22,072 nucleotides of DNA from an uncultured Bacteroidales bacterium (GTDB taxonomy: Bacteria > Bacteroidota > Bacteroidia > Bacteroidales > Paludibacteraceae). Of the stretch, positions 14,136 through 20,263 are shown piece after piece. Under the pieces are notes generated by a model. It did no database searches. It was not told the DNA's origin and was given only the letters and a program-made list of their open reading frames with translations. The stretch's first letter is position 1; every line of letters begins with the position of its first letter. The position numbers and the translations under genes are program-made. The DNA is taken from NCBI GenBank assembly GCA_937885465.1, contig CAKZZM010000145.1, positions 1 to 22,072 on the forward strand, in the 5' to 3' direction.

Positions 14136-16394
14136 ATGAAAAAGGCGTTGTTTTTTTATTCTTTATTACTTAGTTTCTTAGTACTTAATTCCTTAGTACT
14201 TAATGCAGATGACACTCTGATAGTTGTGATGAATCAGTTGGAAGACTTGGAAGTTATTGCCGTTCGTGTTGAGCAGCCGACCGATAATCACACAGTGGTT
14301 GACCACGACAAATTAAATGCTGCGAATACGGGTCAGAATCTGCCTTTTCTTCTCACCACTTGTCCTTCTCTTGTTGCGACCTCGGATGATGGTTTGGGCA
14401 TAGGTTATACCTATTTTCGAGTGCGTGGTACTGACCATACCCGTATTAATATGACCGTCAATGAAGTACCTCTCAACGATCAGGAGAGTCAGACCGTCTT
14501 TTGGGTCAACATGACCGATATGGCGACCTCGCTTTCAGCACTTAATGTGCAGCGTGGAGTGGGGACATCAACTAATGGTAGTGCCGCGTTTGGTGCGTCG
14601 ATAAATATGCAGACCTTGCCGGTATGGAAGCCGAGTGTGGCAGCAAGTGAGGTGCAGAAGGCAAAGGCGGCAACGGTAGAGTTAGGTTTTAACGGCGGTA
14701 TGTACAACACATTCCGTGAGTATGCTAAGGCTGAGGTCAACCTTCATAACAAGTGGCATTTCGAGGGCAGAGTATCGAAGGTGAACTCTGATGGCTATCT
14801 TGAGCGGGCGAAGTCCGACCTGCTTTCTTATCACTCATCTATTGGCTATTATGGGGCGAATACAAATGTCACGCTTTCCGTTTTTGGCGGGAAGGAATGT
14901 ACCTATATGGCGTGGGACGGTGTGTCGTGGGACGATGTGCTGAATAACCCTCGCTATAATCCCGCAGGGAAATATAAAGACGATAACGGCAATACCGTTT
15001 ATTATCCCAATCAGAACGATAATTACGAGCAGCAGCATGTGCAACTGCATCTGTCGCAGAAGCTGACTCAGCAACTCTTCCTCGATGCCACGCTGCATTA
15101 CACTCACGGTGGCGGGTACTATGAGCAGTATAAGGCCGACAAGAAATTCTCGTCGTTCGGGCTACCGACATATACTGATGGCAATGGGAAAGAAGTAAAG
15201 AGATCCGACTTCGTAAGAGAGAAACACCTTGATAACCATTTCTATGGCGGTATATTGTCGCTTAAGTATATTACAGAGCCCGTCTTTGCACAGTTCGGCG
15301 GGGCTGTAAATAACTATCAAGGTCAGCATTTCGGCAATATAACTTATATTCGCGACTCTCTCTATCCGCATCCGCTGCCGTACGACTATGAGTATTATCG
15401 TTCGCGTGGGGATAAGTTAGATGCTAATATATATGCGAAAGCGAATTGGTATATAATAAACAAAAACAGCCGTCGTCTGACCCTTTATGGTGATTTGCAA
15501 TACAGGTATGTTCATTATCAGATAAGCGGTATCAACGATGAGGATTTGCAGCCTATACCGGTTGATGAGCACTTCCATTTCTTCAATCCCAAGGCGGGCT
15601 TAACATACGAACAAGAAGGACATCGTACGTGGTTCAACTTCGCAATTGCCAACCGTGAGCCGAGCAGAAAGAACTACACAGAAGATGGCGTTAATCATCA
15701 GCCTAAAGCGGAACGGCTATATGATTATGAGTTAGGTTATACCTATTCACATAAGCGTTTTGCCGTTGGCGTGAATCTGTATTTTATGGATTATGATAAT
15801 CAGTTGGTGCTGACGGGTAAATATTCCGACACCGGTGCCGCTCTGACGGATAATGTGAAGGACTCATATCGTATGGGTGCCGAACTGACGGGCGGAGTGC
15901 AGATTGTGGACTGGCTGCGCTGGGACGCTAATCTCACAGTGTCGCGAAACAAGATATTGAACTACAAGGATGTAGTGACGGTCTATGATGCTAATTATGA
16001 CTATGTAATAGAAGAACGAGATTTTGGTCGGACGACAATTGCTTTTTCTCCGACAGTAACTTTCGGCAGTCTCTTTACCGTTGATACTCATGGCTTTACT
16101 GCTACGCTGCAGACGCTTGTGGTTAGTAAGCAGTATCTTGATAATTCGCAAAATGAGACAGCCGTTCTGCCTGCCTATACTGTTACTAATCTTAATATGC
16201 AGTATGTCCTGCCCTTACCTCCTCGCTTCCCGTATATTGCTCTTCGGTGCCAACTGAACAACCTCTTTAACACTCGCTATGCTTCCAATGGCGGAAGCGA
16301 TATGGCGGTGTATGAAGATGGTACGGCTTGCTGGCCGTGGTATTATTCGCAGGCAGGAATAAATGTCCATGCAGGTTTTGTGGTTAAGTTCTAA
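14136..16394 (+). CDS. TonB-dependent outer-membrane receptor, probable thiamine importer
   Basis: The 752-aa product has a signal peptide (residues 1-24, cleavage after LNA) and a possible TonB box around EDLEVIAV (36-43). A plug domain covers about 45-160 (FRVRGTDHTRINMTVNEVPL, then NVQRGVGTSTNGSAAFGASI). A large C-terminal beta-barrel ends in the aromatic AGFVVKF. It lacks the carboxypeptidase-like N-terminal extension of SusC proteins and has no SusD neighbour, so it is a classical small-ligand receptor. The TPP riboswitch directly upstream gives the substrate: thiamine or a thiamine derivative taken up across the outer membrane with TonB energy. Riboswitch-controlled receptors of this kind are known in Bacteroides. 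The signal-peptide coding region contains a 15-bp in-frame tandem repeat (14178-14204). The gene is followed by a strong terminator at 16421. Confidence 0.9.
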   Translation: MKKALFFYSLLLSFLVLNSLVLNADDTLIVVMNQLEDLEVIAVRVEQPTDNHTVVDHDKLNAANTGQNLPFLLTTCPSLVATSDDGLGIGYTYFRVRGTDHTRINMTVNEVPLNDQESQTVFWVNMTDMATSLSALNVQRGVGTSTNGSAAFGASINMQTLPVWKPSVAASEVQKAKAATVELGFNGGMYNTFREYAKAEVNLHNKWHFEGRVSKVNSDGYLERAKSDLLSYHSSIGYYGANTNVTLSVFGGKECTYMAWDGVSWDDVLNNPRYNPAGKYKDDNGNTVYYPNQNDNYEQQHVQLHLSQKLTQQLFLDATLHYTHGGGYYEQYKADKKFSSFGLPTYTDGNGKEVKRSDFVREKHLDNHFYGGILSLKYITEPVFAQFGGAVNNYQGQHFGNITYIRDSLYPHPLPYDYEYYRSRGDKLDANIYAKANWYIINKNSRRLTLYGDLQYRYVHYQISGINDEDLQPIPVDEHFHFFNPKAGLTYEQEGHRTWFNFAIANREPSRKNYTEDGVNHQPKAERLYDYELGYTYSHKRFAVGVNLYFMDYDNQLVLTGKYSDTGAALTDNVKDSYRMGAELTGGVQIVDWLRWDANLTVSRNKILNYKDVVTVYDANYDYVIEERDFGRTTIAFSPTVTFGSLFTVDTHGFTATLQTLVVSKQYLDNSQNETAVLPAYTVTNLNMQYVLPLPPRFPYIALRCQLNNLFNTRYASNGGSDMAVYEDGTACWPWYYSQAGINVHAGFVVKF

Positions 16395-16420
16395 ACGCCT
16401 TCGAAAAAAGAACATCAATA

Positions 16421-16452
16421 AAACCATACCATCTCAATGGGTGGTATGGTTT
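16421..16452. terminator. Bidirectional terminator between convergent genes
   Basis: AAACCATACCA (16421-16431) and TGGTATGGTTT (16442-16452) are perfect 11-bp arms. In RNA the stem can extend through wobble pairs to a CAAU tetraloop. It sits between the converging receptor (+) and flavodoxin (-) genes. The minus-strand exit has TTTTATTGATG and then six T residues; the plus-strand exit TTTATTAATG is weaker. It probably ends both transcripts. Confidence 0.8.
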
Positions 16453-16472
16453 ATTAATGTATAATAGGTATG

Positions 16473-16880
16473 TCATAGTATGGTTTTTACGAACTTCCGC
16501 AGAGCGGTGAGATCGTCCTCATCGGGATGACCGGCATGCCAAGGTCCCATCGCGCCGCGGCAGGTGAAGGACTCTTCTGCCACGTTGAACCCGAGTTCTT
16601 CGAATATCTTGCGAATCTGCGGAACAGGCGAGTCACTTAACGCACACGAACCGAAACATACCACTTTTTTTACTTTCTTGGGATCTACCGTGCGTGCGAA
16701 TTCTTTTACACGACCATTAACCTTGGCAAGGAACAGTCCTGCTCCGATGAAGAGGATATCCACCTCTTCGGTTAATGGTGTTTCTACACTCTCGGGTTTC
16801 ACACCCGTTACTTCGCCAACCACCTGAGCCATCCGCTCCGAGTTGCCGAACTTGCTGAAATAACGAATTGCAGTTTTCAT
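16473..16880 (-). CDS. Flavodoxin family protein
   Basis: The 135-aa product is of short-chain flavodoxin length. The N-terminal strand runs into SKFGNSERMA (residues 9-18), matching the flavodoxin phosphate-binding loop (S/T-x-T-G-N-T-type, with F in place of T). FIGAGLF (44-50) and FGSCALSDSP (76-85) lie where the loops flanking the FMN ring are expected. It should be a soluble FMN electron carrier. It lies 83 bp downstream of the radical SAM gene on the same strand, with no promoter visible between them, so it is probably the second gene of that transcript. The likely role is delivering electrons to the radical SAM iron-sulfur cluster, an inference from the pairing and from the known use of flavodoxins by such enzymes. 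The bidirectional terminator follows its stop codon. Confidence 0.85.
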   Translation of the reverse strand: MKTAIRYFSKFGNSERMAQVVGEVTGVKPESVETPLTEEVDILFIGAGLFLAKVNGRVKEFARTVDPKKVKKVVCFGSCALSDSPVPQIRKIFEELGFNVAEESFTCRGAMGPWHAGHPDEDDLTALRKFVKTIL

Positions 16881-16911
16881 AGAATATTCATTATTAATTA
16901 TTCCTTATTTA

Positions 16912-16983
16912 TTGTTTAAACGTCGTTTAAACGTTGTTTAAACGTTGTTTAAGCATTGCTTAATCATTGTTTAAGCATTGCTT
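16912..16983. repeat. 11-bp tandem repeat array, about 6.5 units
   Basis: Six full units follow each other without gaps: TTGTTTAAACG, TCGTTTAAACG, TTGTTTAAACG, TTGTTTAAGCA, TTGCTTAATCA, TTGTTTAAGCA. A partial seventh, TTGCTT, ends at 16983. The first three contain the palindrome GTTTAAAC. The array begins inside the radical SAM 3' end, supplies its TGA (minus-strand reading of 16964-16966) and its last codons, and fills much of the gap to the flavodoxin gene. The period equals about one helical turn, as in arrays of protein sites, but no binding protein is identifiable. Confidence 0.9.
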
Positions 16984-18061
16984 CCACTTCTTCGCGGTGC
17001 TCATAGAGTGCGCATCCGCCGGAGTGTTCGCCGCCTACGAGGTGTACCTCTTTTAGTTTTCGGAACAGCGGCGAAGCGAGTGCACCCAGTATGCCTAACT
17101 CCGTTACTTTGCTGTCGCTGAAGGGCGAGAAGGGGCATGGTTCGGCACTGCCGTCCGGACCTATATGGAAGAAGCCTCTGCCTGCCGCTAAACAACCGCC
17201 CATGTGCTGTTCGTCGCCGGGGAAAGAGATGATAATCATATCATCAAAACACTTTTTCTGATGTTGCTGCACGGTTTCCATCTTGTTTAAATCCGCTTCT
17301 CCGAAAGCGAGGTATTCAGTGCCCGGCTCGGTAGGTACATACTCCACATAGATGATCATCTTGCAGCCCAACTGACGCAGGTTATCAACAAAAGCATCGG
17401 AGGTGACGAGCTGGAAATTTTCCGTCGTAACGGTGATACTCGTGCCGAAAAACAAATCCTCTTTGTGCAGCATCTCCACCGACATCATCGCCCTTTTGTA
17501 CATACCTGTTCCGCGGCGTTCGTCCGTTGAGTGTTCCATACCTTCGATGCTGATGACAGGAATCATATTGAGGTGCTTTTTGAGGAACTCGATGTAAGAG
17601 GGACCGATGAGCGTGCCGTTGGTGAAGATGGGGAAAATCATATCCTCTACTTTCGCAACCTCCTCCAAAATATCCTTGCGCATCATCGGTTCGCCGCCGG
17701 CGAGCAGGGCGAAGTTGATGCCTAAGGAGGCGGCTTCTTCAAAGATGGCTTTCCATTGTTCGGGAGTGAGGGTCGGTTTCTGCTCCTCTTTGCTGTCCGC
17801 CGCTATACCGTTTGCCCTCGCATAGCAGCCTTTGCAATGCAGGTTGCAGGTGGTGGAGATGGAGCAGATGAGGAACGGCGGTATATCCACGCCTTCGGTC
17901 TTGCGTATCGCCGAACGGCGTTTCTCCGATTGGAGGAAGGTCTGTTGTAGTCGGAAGATCGTCTTCGCCTCTAACGGATTAGTGAGCACATTGCGATATG
18001 CCTTCGCCATAATGCGACGAATAGCCGCGCTCATGTATTTGTGTAGATTGATTTCTGACAT
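16964..18061 (-). CDS. Radical SAM protein with C-terminal cysteine domain
   Basis: The 365-aa product is read from the ATG at 18061. An in-frame ATG at 18106 would add 15 poorly conserved-looking residues and is possible, because the promoter lies further upstream. The radical SAM cluster motif is C72-N-L-H-C76-K-G-C79-Y, followed by AGGEP (121-125) for SAM binding and by TNGT. Three further cysteines lie at 290 (MGGC), 309 (AEPCPF) and 350 (GGCALYEHREEVE) in a SPASM/twitch-like tail that probably binds an auxiliary cluster. The opening PPFLICSISTTCNLHC resembles a widespread anaerobe family of unassigned substrate. The next gene is a flavodoxin, a plausible reductant. A canonical Bacteroidetes promoter lies at 18135-18166. 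The substrate is unknown; no peptide substrate gene is visible nearby. Confidence 0.88.
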   Translation of the reverse strand: MSEINLHKYMSAAIRRIMAKAYRNVLTNPLEAKTIFRLQQTFLQSEKRRSAIRKTEGVDIPPFLICSISTTCNLHCKGCYARANGIAADSKEEQKPTLTPEQWKAIFEEAASLGINFALLAGGEPMMRKDILEEVAKVEDMIFPIFTNGTLIGPSYIEFLKKHLNMIPVISIEGMEHSTDERRGTGMYKRAMMSVEMLHKEDLFFGTSITVTTENFQLVTSDAFVDNLRQLGCKMIIYVEYVPTEPGTEYLAFGEADLNKMETVQQHQKKCFDDMIIISFPGDEQHMGGCLAAGRGFFHIGPDGSAEPCPFSPFSDSKVTELGILGALASPLFRKLKEVHLVGGEHSGGCALYEHREEVEAMLKQ

Positions 18062-18134
18062 AAGTATGGTATGTTTAAGTAGTAGTGAAGCACTCCCGTG
18101 TTTCACATTTTGTGTTTTCTATTGATATGGGTGG

Positions 18135-18166
18135 CAAAGGTACTGAAAAATTATGAGATATACAAA
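18135..18166 (-). promoter_or_regulatory. Bacteroidetes promoter for the radical SAM-flavodoxin pair
   Basis: Read on the minus strand, TTTG (18166-18163), a 20-nt spacer and TACCTTTG (18142-18135) match the -33/-7 consensus TTTG-N19-21-TAnnTTTG exactly. Transcription should start near 18128, leaving a leader of about 65 nt to the chosen ATG. Confidence 0.8.
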
Positions 18167-18247
18167 TTATCATATAAAAAAGTGCGGAACATCAATCTTT
18201 TTACACTATAATTTATGAATAGTATTTTATGAAATGTAAGCAAAATG

Positions 18248-18278
18248 TTGCATAATCCGTAAAAAATGTTTACCTTTG
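18248..18278 (+). promoter_or_regulatory. Bacteroidetes promoter for the SGNH hydrolase
   Basis: TTG (18248-18250), a 20-nt spacer and TACCTTTG (18271-18278) match the Bacteroidetes promoter consensus. Start of transcription is expected near 18285, giving a leader of about 205 nt that contains all four hairpins at 18322-18455. Confidence 0.75.
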
Positions 18279-18321
18279 CCACCGAAAGATTCTTATGGAG
18301 AATGTGCGGTTGAGAGAATGC

Positions 18322-18358
18322 CTATTGAGAGACGGTGTTCTTCACCGTCTCTCAATAG
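18322..18358. repeat. 16-bp perfect hairpin in the SGNH leader
   Basis: CTATTGAGAGACGGTG (18322-18337) and its exact reverse complement (18343-18358) flank the loop TTCTT. It shares the module CTATTGAGAGACG with the composite repeat at 13862. No T-run follows, so it is not a standard terminator. Confidence 0.85.
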
Positions 18359-18361
18359 TGG

Positions 18362-18381
18362 CGAACGTCTGAGAACGTTCG
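18362..18381. repeat. Intergenic palindromic repeat copy, CTGAGA loop
   Basis: CGAACGT (18362-18368) and ACGTTCG (18375-18381) pair around CTGAGA. This is a loop variant of the CTCCGA copies upstream in the window. It is preceded by GTGG as at 12916. Confidence 0.8.
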
Positions 18382-18387
18382 GACTTT

Positions 18388-18408
18388 AGTCGGCATTATA
18401 TGCCGACT
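18388..18408. repeat. 9-bp hairpin (AGTCGGCAT/ATGCCGACT)
   Basis: The arms AGTCGGCAT (18388-18396) and ATGCCGACT (18400-18408) are separated by TAT. It lies between two copies of the CTGAGA-loop repeat in the transcribed leader. Confidence 0.75.
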
Positions 18409-18435
18409 TTATAAAGACGGATATAAGTGCAATGG

Positions 18436-18455
18436 CGAACGTCTGAGAACGTTCG
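18436..18455. repeat. Second CTGAGA-loop palindromic repeat copy
   Basis: This 20-bp sequence (CGAACGT, CTGAGA, ACGTTCG) is identical to the copy at 18362-18381. It ends 37 bp before the SGNH hydrolase ATG. Confidence 0.8.
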
Positions 18456-18492
18456 AGTGATATGATAAAAATGCAAACTAAATAGTTGAATT

Positions 18493-19356
18493 ATGAAAAC
18501 AAAACAATTTCTTTCTTTAGCAGCTATCTCTTTAGTGCTGCTCTCATGTGGGAAGCCGAGTGCTCCCGAGTACAAAATCGTTTTGACGGGTATCACCCCG
18601 AAGGGCATCTATTCCGGCGATGAGATGCCGGGCAATGCACCTCAGTACAGCCTTGATAGTCTTGAGACACTCATGCACAGCCCCTTGCAGGGTAAGACCG
18701 TCTTCTGGCTCGGCTCATCTATCACGTTCGGTCTGATTGCCCACGGCGAGGCAACCGCTGACATGTTCGCCAAGCACAATGGTGCGACCTGTTACAAAGA
18801 GGCGGCGTCCGGCACGACGATTGCCAATATCCCGCAAAGCCCCGAAGCAGGTGCTTTCCTCGCGCAGATTATCGGAGCTGACCCGAGCAAGGAAGACCTC
18901 TCTTTCTCCGCCCGTATTCACGATCTGCCGTTAGACGTGCAGCCCGACCTCTTTGTGCTCCAACTCTCCACCAACGACTCGCGCCTGCCGGCAGAAAGCA
19001 TCGGCGCAATAAGCGAAGGAACCGACACAGCGGATTTTGACCTCGCTACCACCCTCGGCGGAATGGAGTTTATCATGGCGTATGTGCGTGACCACTGGCA
19101 CTGCCCCGTGCTCATCTACACCTCGCCTTTCCTGAGTGACGACCAGTATATGGCAATGCTCGACAATGCCTACAAGGTAGCGGACAAATGGGGTGCATAC
19201 ATCCTTGACCTGACCACCGACGAAGCGTTCAACGCCGAAGGTCGTGAGCATTTCGACCTCTATATGGCACCCGACGGCATCCATCCCACCCGCGCCGGTT
19301 ACCGACTCTGGTGGCTTCCCCGCTTCGAAGAACGAATAGCGGAGATACTGCAATAG
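18493..19356 (+). CDS. SGNH/GDSL hydrolase lipoprotein
   Basis: The 287-aa product begins with a lipoprotein signal peptide. The lipobox LLSC places the lipidated cysteine at C19, so the enzyme should be membrane-anchored outside the cytoplasm. The four SGNH blocks are in order: GSSIT (nucleophile S76), ASGTT (G107), STNDS (N161) and DGIHPTRAGY with D261 and H264 as the remaining triad residues. These enzymes hydrolyse esters, often acetyl groups on polysaccharides or short-chain acyl esters. The substrate cannot be told from sequence, and no carbohydrate-utilisation genes lie nearby. The ATG at 18493 is followed directly by the K-rich signal start (MKTKQF). It is driven by its own promoter with a long structured leader. 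The stop (TAG at 19354-19356) overlaps a short direct repeat GCAATAGCACA that recurs at 19371. Confidence 0.88.
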   Translation: MKTKQFLSLAAISLVLLSCGKPSAPEYKIVLTGITPKGIYSGDEMPGNAPQYSLDSLETLMHSPLQGKTVFWLGSSITFGLIAHGEATADMFAKHNGATCYKEAASGTTIANIPQSPEAGAFLAQIIGADPSKEDLSFSARIHDLPLDVQPDLFVLQLSTNDSRLPAESIGAISEGTDTADFDLATTLGGMEFIMAYVRDHWHCPVLIYTSPFLSDDQYMAMLDNAYKVADKWGAYILDLTTDEAFNAEGREHFDLYMAPDGIHPTRAGYRLWWLPRFEERIAEILQ

Positions 19357-19518
19357 CACACGCGCGAAACGCAATAGCACATCGTAAATAGTCCTGATGA
19401 TGGGCATGAAAGTGGCGTTGGAGTAACTGCCACACTAATGATCATATCTTCCGAGAGAGGAATATTGACAAAGATTCAGTTATTTCCATTCAGGGAATAA
19501 CACATAACCAATGATGTT

Positions 19519-19965
19519 ATGAATACCGATAAGATTATCCCTGTCAACCGTGAACACCTGCTGCTCATGCAGGTGCTCTGTTGGTTAGCACCCGGCATTG
19601 TGATCACGCGCAAGGGTATCCTTGCGATGCTCACCGTGAACGAGTTGCACCCCGAACGCGTGTGGTGGCTGACACTCATCGCCGTGGCCGTTGTGGTCTG
19701 CTTCTCGCTGATGTTCAATAACTTCATTATTCGTTACACCAATCGCATCTTGTCGTTCTCGGAACGCAAGAAATCGCTCTTTGCTTTCTTCGATGTGAAG
19801 GGATATATCCTTATCATCTTTATGATGGGTCTCGGCATCAGTTTGAAATTTATCCCCGGTATGCCGGCAGAGTTCTTCGCAGGTTTCTATCCCGGACTCG
19901 GACTCGCCCTCTCCATCGCCGGCATACGCTATCTGATCAGTTGGTGCCGAGCAATAAAAAAATAA
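19519..19965 (+). CDS. Hypothetical four-helix inner-membrane protein
   Basis: I do not recognise the family of this 148-aa product. Hydrophobic segments at about residues 15-38, 48-70, 93-112 and 119-142 suggest four transmembrane helices. A short polar N-terminus precedes them and a charged cytosolic-type loop (SFSERKKSLFAFFDVK) lies between helices 2 and 3. No signal peptide, cysteine cluster or catalytic motif is visible. The ATG at 19519 follows a 9-bp imperfect hairpin at 19479-19501. It lies 30 bp upstream of the tautomerase ATG on the same strand and may share its transcript, but this gives no clear functional clue. Confidence 0.75.
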   Translation: MNTDKIIPVNREHLLLMQVLCWLAPGIVITRKGILAMLTVNELHPERVWWLTLIAVAVVVCFSLMFNNFIIRYTNRILSFSERKKSLFAFFDVKGYILIIFMMGLGISLKFIPGMPAEFFAGFYPGLGLALSIAGIRYLISWCRAIKK

Positions 19966-19995
19966 ATCTTGATAAACCGCAAAACATCCATTATT

Positions 19996-20226
19996 ATGCC
20001 ACATATTAAAGTTCAGTGCTATCCCAAGCACCTTACCGAAAACGAGATGAAAGCGTTCGTCGAAGATCTTACTCGCCTTGCAGAGAAACATCTGAAAGCC
20101 ACGGAGGAGTATGTATCTATCCGTTACGAGGAAGTTCCTGCCGAGCAGTGGAAAACCGAAGTCTTCGATAAGGAGATACGCCCGAACATAGGGCATCTCG
20201 CCAAAGATCCCGGGTATGACATGTAA
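19996..20226 (+). CDS. pptA: PptA-like tautomerase (4-oxalocrotonate tautomerase superfamily)
   Basis: The 76-aa product begins MPHIKVQCYP. The proline after the initiator methionine is the catalytic base of this superfamily, which fixes the start at the ATG at 19996 rather than the upstream in-frame TTG at 19969. The pattern MPHIxxxC-P-L, a central EEYVSI, P-E-W (PAEQW), EIRPNI and the tail KDPGYDM closely follow E. coli PptA (YdcE), a small enzyme of 77 aa that tautomerises phenylpyruvate-like substrates in vitro. The physiological substrate is not known. It would act in the cytoplasm as a small oligomer. It sits between the membrane protein (30 bp upstream) and the restriction-methylase gene (37 bp downstream), and the three could be read from one transcript. 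Confidence 0.88.
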   Translation: MPHIKVQCYPKHLTENEMKAFVEDLTRLAEKHLKATEEYVSIRYEEVPAEQWKTEVFDKEIRPNIGHLAKDPGYDM

Positions 20227-20263
20227 AGGACGCCATTTTACTAATTGTCAATGACATATCCCT

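Larger units (their letters stand above)
18062..18492. other. Divergent intergenic region with two promoters and hairpin cluster
   Basis: This 431-bp gap has no gene. It holds the two divergent promoters (18135-18166 minus, 18248-18278 plus). Their -7 regions share the identical 13-mer TACCTTTGCCACC. A hairpin cluster at 18322-18455 follows. Positions 18167-18247 are AT-rich with no recognisable element. Confidence 0.75.

Noticed and set aside
16912..16983. CRISPR-like array or replication iterons
   Set aside because: Units are 11 bp with no spacers, so it is not CRISPR. No replication-initiator gene is in the window, so an origin is unsupported.
19350..19381. Direct repeat GCAATAGCACA spaced 21 nt at the SGNH stop codon
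   Set aside because: Only two short copies occur, with no flanking mobile element. It may be a small local duplication.
19479..19501. Imperfect hairpin GTTATTTCC/GGGAATAAC as a terminator after the SGNH gene
   Set aside because: No T-run follows and it lies close to the next ATG. Its role is not supportable.
19969..19995. TTG start of the tautomerase
   Set aside because: The family needs proline right after the initiator methionine, which is met only by the ATG at 19996.
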